This document shows positions 54,295 to 63,027 of a DNA stretch of 64,000 nt, piece after piece. The position numbers were made by a program, and so were the translations under genes. Source of the DNA: Knoxdaviesia capensis (Eukaryota; Ascomycota; Sordariomycetes; Microascales; Gondwanamycetaceae). The stretch's first letter is position 1, and each line of letters opens with the position of its first letter. Where the stretch lies: assembly GCA_001510575.1 (NCBI GenBank), contig LNGK01000006.1:1979565-2043564 (forward strand), in the 5' to 3' direction. The notes under the pieces are model-generated. The model saw only the letters and a program-made list of their open reading frames with translations, searched no databases and was not told the origin of the DNA.

Positions 54295-56190
54295 CTACTT
54301 CACCCGCGCCAACACCTCCGCCGCCCGCTCAACCAGCTCCTTCGCGCGGAGCAAGTCAGCGTCCGCCACCGGCGCATCGCCGTCAACAGCACCAGTGCCC
54401 TCAATCACGTCAGCCACGCTCTTCTCGGCCGCGCGGACCGCCTTCCGGCCCTCCTCGCGCACCTCGCCCTCCCAGAACTCGCGCGCCGCGAACCACCGCC
54501 GCTGGACGGTGCTCAAGCTCCACACAAAGCCCAGAGCGGCCACCGACGCTGCGCTGTACATGCCGTCGGTCACCTCGCCGACGTACAGCAGCGCAGCGAG
54601 CGCGCTGGTCACGCCCGTGGTGCCGGCAGCCTGGACAACCAGCTTCTGCGCGAGGGCCTGCAGCGCCGGCACGGTCTCGTCCTGCAGGTAGCGGCGCGTG
54701 AAGGCGATGTGGGCGGGCCACTTCGCGTCGGCCGGCGGGAGGGGTACGGCGGGCTCGGGGGAGGGCTCGGGTGGGGCGGCGGGTGAGGTGGTGAGCGGGG
54801 TGGGCCGCGAGTATATCACGGGCTCGCTGCCGGGGCCGCGCGACTCGGCGATGCGGCCGGCGAGGAAGATCAGGTTCTTCTCGGCCGACGGCAGGAAGCG
54901 GGACGTCAGCATGTCGGTGGCAATCATGCCGATGTCGTCGACCCGCCAAAACAGCTTCCACCACCGCAGCTGGTGCCAGCGGCCCGTGGAGAATGCGGCG
55001 TCCAGCTCGGTCTGCAGCTCGGCGTGGGCAGTTTCCGACCACCGCGCCAGGGCCTGCGATTGTGCCGAGGCGGCGGCTGTAGTCGGCCCCCGGGCGGTTG
55101 CCGAAGCTGCGGCGTCCTCGGTGGCGGCAATCGAGGTTTGCGCGGACTCCAGCACGGCGGAAATCAGGGCTCGCACCGCTGGCTTCATCGCACCAGACTC
55201 GTCACGCTGCACGCCGTCGAGCAACCACTTGCGCACGGCCGGCGCGCCGCTCGCCGTCCACAGCCGCTCGTACTCAGCAGCGTGCGCGGGGCCTTTCCGG
55301 AATGCTGCAACTGCCGCTGCCATGCCCGCCACGTCAACACGGGCAAACGGCAGCTCGCCAGCACCGGCGGAGTAGCCGGGCAGGTTTGCAGCGGCCAGCA
55401 CGGCGGCGCTCTGCGGCAGATGGACGATGTCGGCCGCAGCGACAAAGCCGTCGGTCACCACCAGCGTCTTGTGCACGGGGGCCTTGACCGAGCCGACGCG
55501 GGTCTCGGCGATGGGGATGTCGACGGCCAGGTCGAGCAGCGCGGTGGCGGATTCGGCGGTGGTCACGGTGGCTGCGGGCGCTTCGACCAGCAGCAGCTCG
55601 AGGTTGAGGGCGTTCAGCGCGGGTGACGACACGTGCAGCTCGTGCATGAAGTCGCGCCGCCGCAACGCCACGCTCTCAACCGCGGCGGCATCGGCGTCAG
55701 ACGACCCGCCGACCCGCACCACCACCGGCTGCGACACGATGGCCAGGTCGGCCTCCCAGGCGGCGGCGGGCGAGAGCGGGTCGGCGAGGAGGGCGTGCAG
55801 CAGGGCACGCGCAGCGGGGAGGCCGGTGGGCGACAGGCCGACCACAGCAACCCGCACCGACTCGGAGCCGGCGGGCTGGCGGAGGCCCAGCAGCGCCAGG
55901 TGCAGCTGCGAGAGGTTGACGTGGGTCGAGGCGTGTTTGTTGATACTCGTGAGGAGGTGTTCGAGCTCGGCGCGGGGGTCGGAGGAGGCTGCAGAGGTGG
56001 TGGGCAGCGGGGAAGACGGCGTCGGGGTGGGACTCGGGGCCGATGAAAGATGCCGCGCGCCGACTGAGGGGGCGGGAGCGTGCGGTCGGGGAGAGAAGAA
56101 TGCCGGAGAACGGGGGAGGCTGGAGGGGGTGGCCGCCCGGCAGCGGAAGACGCGGGCCGGGCCGGAGGGGATCAGTCGTGGCCGGAGCAT
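54295..56190 (-). CDS. MMC1: MMC1-like mitochondrial protein
   Basis: A single-exon 631-aa protein. The first 50 residues are Arg/Ser/Pro-rich without acids, a likely mitochondrial presequence. The C-terminal half carries the segment RWWKLFWRVDDIGMIATDML and the following AEKNLIFLAGRI, the hallmark of fungal MMC1-type proteins. Two hydrophobic helices at about 523-541 and 545-562 form a probable membrane hairpin. An N-terminal VRVAVVGLSPTGLPAARALL stretch (about 112-131) resembles a degenerate P-loop fold without the Lys-Ser of active GTPases. The family has been linked to mitochondrial morphology and mtDNA inheritance; a non-hydrolysing dynamin-like scaffold is my inference. It faces TRM61 head to head across 479 bp. 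Confidence 0.82.
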   Translation of the reverse strand: MLRPRLIPSGPARVFRCRAATPSSLPRSPAFFSPRPHAPAPSVGARHLSSAPSPTPTPSSPLPTTSAASSDPRAELEHLLTSINKHASTHVNLSQLHLALLGLRQPAGSESVRVAVVGLSPTGLPAARALLHALLADPLSPAAAWEADLAIVSQPVVVRVGGSSDADAAAVESVALRRRDFMHELHVSSPALNALNLELLLVEAPAATVTTAESATALLDLAVDIPIAETRVGSVKAPVHKTLVVTDGFVAAADIVHLPQSAAVLAAANLPGYSAGAGELPFARVDVAGMAAAVAAFRKGPAHAAEYERLWTASGAPAVRKWLLDGVQRDESGAMKPAVRALISAVLESAQTSIAATEDAAASATARGPTTAAASAQSQALARWSETAHAELQTELDAAFSTGRWHQLRWWKLFWRVDDIGMIATDMLTSRFLPSAEKNLIFLAGRIAESRGPGSEPVIYSRPTPLTTSPAAPPEPSPEPAVPLPPADAKWPAHIAFTRRYLQDETVPALQALAQKLVVQAAGTTGVTSALAALLYVGEVTDGMYSAASVAALGFVWSLSTVQRRWFAAREFWEGEVREEGRKAVRAAEKSVADVIEGTGAVDGDAPVADADLLRAKELVERAAEVLARVK

Positions 56191-56669
56191 TGTGGAGGTG
56201 TCGCGGGGCCGGAGCTACGGCATTGGCGTCGGAGACCGGAGAAAGGGCGTGGTGGCGGATGGAAGGAGAGGAGGTTGTTGTTGATGGGAGAGGATGGAAG
56301 ATGTGAGAGAAAAAACTGCGTGAAGAAAATGGCGATGTTCGAGTGATGTAACTCGAGGGCATTACAGGGCATAGAGAAGTTTACAGAAGGGTTCACCCGC
56401 TAATGGTGGCATCCTTTAGTGGTCGGACCCCTAGAGTCCAAAGTGTACCCACTGAAGAGCTTCTCCCACCCACTGTAGCAATTCAGCCTAACCAAATAAT
56501 GTTATCGATAAGATAAAGATAAGAGTCCAGCAACAAAATTCTTCCCAGCATTCCTTGACTTCACTCAATTCGTGCTCTCTCTTCTTTCCACCCATTTCCA
56601 CCTCTTTTTCAAGACCTTCTTTGTCCCTCCCACCGTTGTTGGCCTCTCCCCTGATTGACACACACCACA
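56191..56669. other. Shared divergent promoter of MMC1-like and TRM61
   Basis: A 479-bp bidirectional upstream region. It is AT-richer in the middle (about 56490-56530) and CT-rich on the TRM61 side. No telobox is found here. Confidence 0.5.
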
Positions 56670-58214
56670 ATGGCCGCACAATCACCGTTCCTCTCGGCCT
56701 GCACCCACAGCGCCGCCAACTCGCTGTCGCTGGTGTACCTCTCCCGCGAGAACCTCGTCCCGCTCGTGCTCGAAGACTCGACCAAAACCGGCCTGCTCGA
56801 CGGCTACGCCGAAGGTGCCACGCTCAACAGCCGCTTCGGCTCGTTCCCGCACTCGACGCTGATCGGTGTGCAGTGGGGCTCGCAGGTGCGCGCGTCGGCC
56901 GTTGACACCGGCTCGCGCGGCAAGAAACGCAAGCGCCCCTCGGCTGACGACAGCGAGGATGGCCGGAGCGCACGGGCCAACGGGGCCGATACGACCGGGA
57001 CGAACGGGTCGGTTGCGAGCGAAGACAAGGCCGCGGCGGCTGCTGCTGCTGCTGCTGCTGCCGTGCAGCTGAAAGAGGCCGTGTCGGCCACCAGCGGCTT
57101 CGTGCACCTGCTCAAGCCGACCCCCGAGCTCTGGACCATGAGCCTGCCCCACCGCACCCAGGTCGTGTACACCGCCGACTACAGCTACGTCCTCCAGCGC
57201 ATCCGCGCGCTCCCGGGCACGCGGCTGATCGAGGCCGGCGCCGGCAGCGGCAGCTTCACACACGCGTCGGCGCGCGCCGTGTTCAACGGCGTGGCCGACC
57301 GCCGGCGCGCAGTGTCCGACGCCTCGCGCGGCCGCGTGTTCAGCTTCGAGTTCCACCAGCTGCGCTACGAGAAGATGAAGGAGGAGCTGGTGGCGCACGG
57401 GCTCGAGGGCACCGTGCAGATTGCGCACCGCGACGTGTGCCGCGGCGGGTTCCTCCCCGAGCTGGCAGCCCCCGACGCCGCCGCGCCGAACGTGTCCGCC
57501 ATCTTCCTCGACCTGCCCGCGCCGTGGGACGCCCTCCCGCACCTCACACGCGCCGCCTCGCACCCGCCGATAGCACCCGACGGCGCCCGCCGGCCGCTGC
57601 TGGACCCCGCGCGCACGGTGCACATCTGCACGTTCTCGCCGTGCATCGAGCAGGTCACGCGCACGATCGAGGCGATGCGCGGGCTGGGCTGGGTCGACAT
57701 CGACATGGTGGAGATAGCCCACCGCAAGTTCTCGGTGGCGCGGGAGCGCGCCGGCATCAGCGTTGCGCTGGACAAGACTGCCGGCGTGCCGGCCAACGAT
57801 GTCGAGGAGGCTCTGGCCCGGCTGGAAACCCACTGCGCGCGCCCGCCGCAGCCGAGCGGCGGTGGCGGCGGCGGCAGCAGCGGGGACTTTGACGATGACG
57901 ACGACTTCCTCGACGAGGCTCCGGCAGTGTCGGCCCCGGCCCCACACACAGAGACCACGGCCGCCCCGTCGAAGCCGTGGCTAGAGGGCCGACTCATCCA
58001 CCGGCCCGAGAGCGAGATCAAGACCCACACGTCGTACCTGGTGTTCGCCGTGCTGCCGCGCGAGTGGAGCGAGGCGGATGAGGCGGCGGCCGCGCTGCGG
58101 TGGCCGTGCGGCGGCGAGAACAAGGTGATTGGGACGCTGGACCGCGCGGCGCGCAAAGTGGCCAAGCGGGAGGCGTGGAAGGCCAAGGTGAAGCCGGCGA
58201 AGAAGAAGGCGTGA
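56670..58214 (+). CDS. TRM61: tRNA (adenine58-N1)-methyltransferase catalytic subunit
   Basis: The catalytic partner of Trm6 in the nuclear complex that makes m1A58 in tRNA, essential for initiator tRNA stability in yeast. A single exon encodes 514 aa from the ATG at 56670 (MAAQSPFLSACTHSAANS); the in-frame upstream Met at 56655 is less likely. The SAM-binding motif I is LIEAGAGSGSFT at residues 186-197. The preceding SLPHRTQVVYTADYSYVL and the catalytic-loop FLDLPAPWDALPH are family hallmarks. An insertion at about residues 85-140, absent from compact homologues, carries a nuclear-localisation-like KKRKRPS and an Ala run followed by a return to family sequence. A second low-complexity insert (poly-Gly, acidic DDDDD) lies at about 395-440. 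The C-terminus is Lys-rich. Confidence 0.94.
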   Translation: MAAQSPFLSACTHSAANSLSLVYLSRENLVPLVLEDSTKTGLLDGYAEGATLNSRFGSFPHSTLIGVQWGSQVRASAVDTGSRGKKRKRPSADDSEDGRSARANGADTTGTNGSVASEDKAAAAAAAAAAAVQLKEAVSATSGFVHLLKPTPELWTMSLPHRTQVVYTADYSYVLQRIRALPGTRLIEAGAGSGSFTHASARAVFNGVADRRRAVSDASRGRVFSFEFHQLRYEKMKEELVAHGLEGTVQIAHRDVCRGGFLPELAAPDAAAPNVSAIFLDLPAPWDALPHLTRAASHPPIAPDGARRPLLDPARTVHICTFSPCIEQVTRTIEAMRGLGWVDIDMVEIAHRKFSVARERAGISVALDKTAGVPANDVEEALARLETHCARPPQPSGGGGGGSSGDFDDDDDFLDEAPAVSAPAPHTETTAAPSKPWLEGRLIHRPESEIKTHTSYLVFAVLPREWSEADEAAAALRWPCGGENKVIGTLDRAARKVAKREAWKAKVKPAKKKA

Positions 58215-58947
58215 GTGGACGCAGGGTGGGGTTTGAGTCCGGAGGTGTAGAAGCTAGCGATACCAAATCCATCCGCCGTTTGGCCGTTGCATGACCTTCT
58301 TGTCCTCTTCCTCGTTTTCTGAAAATGTGTCTCTGTGAATGTCGGTGTCTCTCGCCTCAACCAACTCCGTCTAATCCCACCTCACAACCACCTCGTTCAC
58401 CAAGAATGCCCAGCTCGGTGGCCGGAGTAAACCAAGAGTCCGATTGCTGTGAGGCAAGTGGCTGTCTTAATGAGCAAACACCCCATGCACTCTGCTTTAC
58501 CGCCCCGAAACCCGGTGCTGCACAAGACTAACGCCATCCAACAGGCAAACGCGAACGAACGCTCCGTGATAATCCAGTCTCATTTAGGGTTGCACCCTAG
58601 GACTGCTTCGGGCTTAGTCAGGATTACTAGGTGGGCGAATTCCGACATCTGATCCCGGCCGGACTTTTGCCATCTTCCCTTCTCCTCGCCTTCCGCTTCT
58701 CGAATTCAACTGACCTGAGCTTCGTGTCCCCCTTTTTCTTAAGCCGTGTGTATATCTATCCTCAAGTGTATCTATCCCCTTCTCCGGTGCCGGTGTCTCC
58801 CGAGTTGTTTCCTCGTCTCGTGCCCCTCCTCGTCCAATCTCGGCATTCGAACCCCTCCGCCAAACGCACGCACCACACCTCCAACCAACCCGACAAAGCC
58901 CGCACAGCTCCAGTACCTCCGGACCACCAACAACACAAACAGCAGAA
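58215..58947. other. Intergenic region upstream of UBC7
   Basis: 3' flank of TRM61 and promoter of UBC7, with a telobox pair at 58583-58600. No gene is seen. Confidence 0.5.
58583..58600. promoter_or_regulatory. Inverted telobox pair upstream of UBC7
   Basis: TTTAGGGTT followed at once by CACCCTAG in the opposite orientation, about 350-365 bp before the start codon. Confidence 0.5.
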
Positions 58948-59529
58948 ATGGCCCAGTCGGTCGCCCACCGCCGACTCCTCCAGGAGTACCGCGCGCTGAC
59001 CAACGACCCGCCCGACGGCATCACCGCCGGCCCGGTGTCGGAGGACGACCTGCTGGTGTGGGAGGCGCTGATCCAGGGGCCCGAGGGCACGCCGTTCGAG
59101 GGCGGCGTGTTCCCCGCCGAGCTGCGCTTCCCGAAGGACTACCCGCTGGCGCCGCCGACCATGCGGTTCCTGGCCAGCATGTGGCACCCGAACAGTGCGT
59201 CTGACGTCCCCCCCTCCCGCGGAGCCACGAGTCCGACCTGCTGCTAACCCAACACGCGTTTTTTTCCCTCTCTAGTCTACCCCTCCGGCGTGGTCTGCAT
59301 CTCGATCCTGCACCCGCCCGGCGACGACCCGAACCACTACGAGCACGCCAGCGAGCGCTGGTCGCCCATCCAGAGCGTCGAGAAGATCCTCATCTCGGTC
59401 ATGAGCATGCTCGCCGAGCCCAACGACGAGAGCCCCGCCAACGTCGAGGCCGCCAAGATGTGGCGCGAGAACCGCCCTGCATATGAGGACCGCGTGCGCG
59501 GCGGCGTGTTGCGCATGCTGGGGCTGTAG
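58948..59529 (+). CDS. UBC7: ERAD ubiquitin-conjugating enzyme E2 (UBC7/UBE2G2)
   Basis: It transfers ubiquitin to ER-associated degradation substrates with the membrane E3s Hrd1 and Doa10. Exons 58948-59194 and 59276-59529 join in frame (A|TC) to give 166 aa, the usual length. The UBC fold reads MAQSVAHRRLLQEYRALTND at the start, the HPN motif is at the splice junction (HPNIYPSGV), and the catalytic Cys is in VVCISILHPPG. The UBC7-specific acidic loop after the active site (DDPNHYEHASERWSP) is intact and distinguishes it from most other E2s. It ends MLGL, close to the SLGL end of UBE2G2. It converges with SWA2, with 492 bp between stop codons. Confidence 0.96.
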
Positions 59530-60021
59530 ATGGCTTTTTTTTCGAGGGGGGGTAGTCCGGTGTTGGGTGTGGTCGACGGCCGGAGAAGCCCCGGCGAAGC
59601 CGCGGCTATGTGACGCCGGTCATCCGGAACCCCGGCTTCACCTCTCCCAACTCTCCGTTCGCTGCATGCTGTACTTCTCGGGATAATGATCACTGTTCAG
59701 GCGTTTTAGCATTTCCTCTGGGTCTGGTTTTTGCTTATCCTTTCTTTTCTTCTCTCTATCAGGGACGCGTAAAGCCGCTCTCGCTCATTCTTCCTCTCTC
59801 TCTCTCTATATGGTTGTTTTCTAGTTTATGATCTTGATATCCACGCTTGATGAATAGAATTTATATCTGGGTTGTCCCTGATCCCCTGCTCTCCGCCAAA
59901 TGCCATTCCTCGCCTCTGTAGTACGTCGCTGTCCTCGTAGCCCATGCAAGTCGACCTCGTGTGAGCTGTACTCGCTCAACAATCCAGTCCAAAGTCCCCC
60001 TGACCCTATGCCAGCACACAC
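59530..60021. other. Spacer between convergent UBC7 and SWA2
   Basis: Pyrimidine-rich 3' sequence with a short CT array near 59790-59810. No gene is seen. Confidence 0.5.
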
Positions 60022-63000
60022 CTACAACCCATTCTCCGCCTTGAACTTATCCCAGCTCTCGTTCAGCGTCGCAAACACGGTCGCCGCGATCAACCGCACC
60101 TCGGTGCTCGCGTCCTGCGGCAGCTTATCCGGATGGGTCTTGGCAATCGCCTTCATGTACGCAATCTTGACTTTATTCGCCAGCACCAGCTCGTGCAGCC
60201 CGACCTTCTTCCACCCGCTGCCGGGCCACAGCACGTTGTCGAGGCTGCCGAGCAGCGCGCGCAGGTTGTCGCGCTTGCCGTCGCGCCACGCCGCGACGCG
60301 CGCGTCGACCTTCTCGGAGAGTGCGAATTTCTCGTCGTCCTCGCGCGCCGCCGCCGCATTGGCTTCGCGGAGCCGGTTGACGGCCTCGGCGCGCACGGCC
60401 GACATCGGCACAGGGGCAGGGCGGCGCGCACCTGCTGCGGCTGCTGCTGCGGGTGAGGCCCGCGGTTTGGATGCGGCAGGTGGGGGGGCCGCCGGCTTGG
60501 GCTTCAGCGCGTTCTGGCTGCGCTGGCGCCCGGCGACGGCTGTTGCGCCGCCAAGGCCCGCCGCCACACACACATGCCAGGTGGCCCCGGCATCCGCCCA
60601 CCGCTCGAGCTGCTCCAGCGCCTCGGCCTTGCGCGACAGCGCCTTGCCGTACAGCTCGCGCATATCCCGCGCTGCCGGCGCGCCGCCGTCGTCGCCAACC
60701 ACCTGCACACTCTCGCCCACGCCGCCGCTCGGGCCAATCACCGTCAGCGCGGCGTCGGCGTCGCTGAGCGCCTGCTTCGGCTCGCCGGTCTTCAGGCTGG
60801 TGAGGGCTCGGTTGGTGAGGAGTACAATAGCCAGCGGATGTGTCTGCGGGATCGCCGCCAGGGATGCCGTGTATGAGGCGTGCGCCGCTGCGTAGTCACC
60901 GCGCTTGAAGTGCGATGTGCCTTGCAGTCGGTGCTGTGTAGATGTCTGCAGCGCGGCCGGCGCAATCGGCTCGACCCGCCGCGCGGGCTTCGGCGCAGGC
61001 GCGGGCTTGGGGGGCTCGAACCGCTTTGTTGTCGGCGGAGTCGCCCGGGACGGTGCTGCCTGTTGCGCAGGGCGCTGAGGGAGTGTGCGTTGGGGCTGTG
61101 TCCGTGAGGCAGGTGCCGAGTCCATAGAATCGCTGAACAGGAGATCCGGTTCGCTCGGCGCCGACTTGGGCTTCGATGGCTGTTCAAGCAGATCGGGCTG
61201 CGGTGACGGTGTGGCACGACGCCTCCGGTTGGGACTGACGTACGTCGACAGACTATCATCCTCCTTAAGCCGGCCAAGCCGCGAGCGGGGGTCCAGAGAT
61301 GATGCCGGTGCTGCGGCAGGTGCACTCTGCTGCCACCGGGCCGAGGGGGTACTCCGGCCACTTGACGGCGCGCCATGAGCGGGCGAGTGGTCGCGCGAGA
61401 TATCCGACGACGGACCCGAGCTCGGGCCATGGGTGGGTTGGCGCCGCACCGGCCGGCCACCTCCCTCCAACATCATGCCTTCATCGGTACCGTGGCCACC
61501 CTTCTCAGGCGGCGGGCCCGAATGGTGGGTGCGGTCCAACGCGGCATCGCGCATCCACTTGGGCTGGCCAGGGTCCGAATCCTGCTGGAACTCGGCAACC
61601 GCCTGCTGCATGCGTTTCTGGCCCGTCTTCCACAGCGAGTTTGCCGTCTTCAGGAAGCTAGTGCCCATGGCCGCGGCAGCTTTGGATATGTCGTCGCTGG
61701 CCATCGCAGCATCGCCACGGCGCCCAGAGTCCGCCCGCATGGCGCCGTCGTTCCCCCAGGCCGGCGACGAGTTGCGGCCGCGGGCCGACGTGTCGCGCTG
61801 GTGGCTATCGAGCGGGTCGGGTGCGGCGCCGGACCGACCCTTGGCCTTCTCTTTCGCCTGCCGGTGGGCGTCGTCCAGCAGCCAGTTTGCCGCCGCTTGC
61901 ACATTGACGCCGGCGCCGGACTCCACAATGCCGCGCCGCGCATTCTCCAGCGTGAAGCCGTATCCCACCAGCTGGGCCACCGCCTTGTCGAAGGGGTCGG
62001 AGCTTCGCGCCAGCTTCTCCACCACGGCATCCTCGTCCTCGTCGTCGTCTTGGGTGCTGGCGGGTCGTTCAACAGAGCGTGCCGCCTGTCTCCGCGCCGC
62101 CTCTGCCTTCCGCTGTGCTTCAGCCGCCGCGCGCTCCTTTTCCCTCCGGGCTTCCTGCTCCCGCCGCACCTGGTCAACAGGTCTGCCCAGGTCTCCCAGC
62201 AAGTCATCGTCCTCGTCGTTATTATCGTAGCTCTGCGCAGAGAGGGGCTCGGTGGGCTTCGGTCGGTTTTCAAACGCGCTCAGGTCGAACGGGTCGTCGG
62301 CGGCGGGCTTGGCTGGGGCAGCGGTGGTGCCGCTGGTCGTCCACGCGTTCGGGTTGGTCAGGTCGAGGGCCGGCTTGGCGGGGGCGGGGCTTTGCCGCGA
62401 TGTCGAAGAAGCGGGCGGGGGGTAGTGGCTGGCGTTGTCGACCTTCGTGTCGGCCCGGAACGCGGCAAACAGGTCGTCGTCGTCAGCAGACGTCTTCGAG
62501 GCGGGAGCCGCGGGTGGCGGCGCAGCAGACGGCGAGGGCGAGGATGTCGACGACAAGGATAGCGGCGTGCCGCGTGACCCGAGCGAGTCCCAGTGGTGGC
62601 TCGCGCCAAACTGCACCTCGGCGTTCTTGCGGCGCTCCTCCTCCTTCCGGCGCTTCTCGGCCTCTAACCGCTCCTGCTGCTCGCGCAGACTAAGCTTCGC
62701 CGTCGACCCCGCGGCGCTGCCCGGTCCAAAGTTGACGAGGTTGCTGAAGCTGTCCTGGGCGGGCTTGGCGGGGCCGCTGGCCGGCAGCGCGGCGAACGGC
62801 GAGGTGGATTTCGCAGGGACGGTCACGGCCACGGCCGGCACGGGCACGCCGGAGCCCTGGGCCGAGAGCGGGGTGTTGCGGCCCGAGGCAAACGGCGACG
62901 GCGACGGCCGCAGCGACGGGTACGAGCCCGGGCCGATCGGCGGTGTGCTGTTCATCGGCGGCAGCTTGGCCGACGACGGCTGGCCATTGGACGTGGACGA

Positions 63001-63027
63001 CCACGACAGGCCGGCCAGGTCATCCAT
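60022..63027 (-). CDS. SWA2: Auxilin-like J-domain protein with UBA and TPR
   Basis: It recruits and stimulates Hsp70 to strip clathrin from coated vesicles. A single exon encodes 1,001 aa. Residues 1-340 are disordered with repeated short acidic and hydrophobic motifs (DDDLFAAFR, DPFDLSAF, DDDLLGDLG) that resemble clathrin- and adaptor-binding peptides. A charged helix lies at about 113-138, a UBA domain at about 345-388 (DKAVAQLVGYGFTLENARRG), and TPR-like repeats in the region of HRLQGTSHFKRGDYAAAHAS. An auxilin-type J domain occupies the C-terminus, with HPD at 965-967 and the ending TVFATLNESWDKFKAENGL. The domain order UBA-TPR-J matches Swa2. The start MDDLAGLSWS resembles the family's conserved N-terminus. 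Confidence 0.94.
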   Translation of the reverse strand: MDDLAGLSWSSTSNGQPSSAKLPPMNSTPPIGPGSYPSLRPSPSPFASGRNTPLSAQGSGVPVPAVAVTVPAKSTSPFAALPASGPAKPAQDSFSNLVNFGPGSAAGSTAKLSLREQQERLEAEKRRKEEERRKNAEVQFGASHHWDSLGSRGTPLSLSSTSSPSPSAAPPPAAPASKTSADDDDLFAAFRADTKVDNASHYPPPASSTSRQSPAPAKPALDLTNPNAWTTSGTTAAPAKPAADDPFDLSAFENRPKPTEPLSAQSYDNNDEDDDLLGDLGRPVDQVRREQEARREKERAAAEAQRKAEAARRQAARSVERPASTQDDDEDEDAVVEKLARSSDPFDKAVAQLVGYGFTLENARRGIVESGAGVNVQAAANWLLDDAHRQAKEKAKGRSGAAPDPLDSHQRDTSARGRNSSPAWGNDGAMRADSGRRGDAAMASDDISKAAAAMGTSFLKTANSLWKTGQKRMQQAVAEFQQDSDPGQPKWMRDAALDRTHHSGPPPEKGGHGTDEGMMLEGGGRPVRRQPTHGPSSGPSSDISRDHSPAHGAPSSGRSTPSARWQQSAPAAAPASSLDPRSRLGRLKEDDSLSTYVSPNRRRRATPSPQPDLLEQPSKPKSAPSEPDLLFSDSMDSAPASRTQPQRTLPQRPAQQAAPSRATPPTTKRFEPPKPAPAPKPARRVEPIAPAALQTSTQHRLQGTSHFKRGDYAAAHASYTASLAAIPQTHPLAIVLLTNRALTSLKTGEPKQALSDADAALTVIGPSGGVGESVQVVGDDGGAPAARDMRELYGKALSRKAEALEQLERWADAGATWHVCVAAGLGGATAVAGRQRSQNALKPKPAAPPPAASKPRASPAAAAAAGARRPAPVPMSAVRAEAVNRLREANAAAAREDDEKFALSEKVDARVAAWRDGKRDNLRALLGSLDNVLWPGSGWKKVGLHELVLANKVKIAYMKAIAKTHPDKLPQDASTEVRLIAATVFATLNESWDKFKAENGL

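Noticed and set aside
56682..57947. 421-aa minus-strand frame opposite TRM61
   Set aside because: It is a reverse-frame shadow of a GC-rich gene, with no recognisable motif.
58840..58870. GGTTCGAAT on the minus strand as a tRNA B-box
   Set aside because: The flanking bases do not form a T-stem and it lies in the UBC7 leader without an A-box.
61375..62562. 395-aa plus-strand frame opposite SWA2
   Set aside because: It is antisense to a well-supported UBA/TPR/J protein; the composition is that of a reverse-frame shadow.
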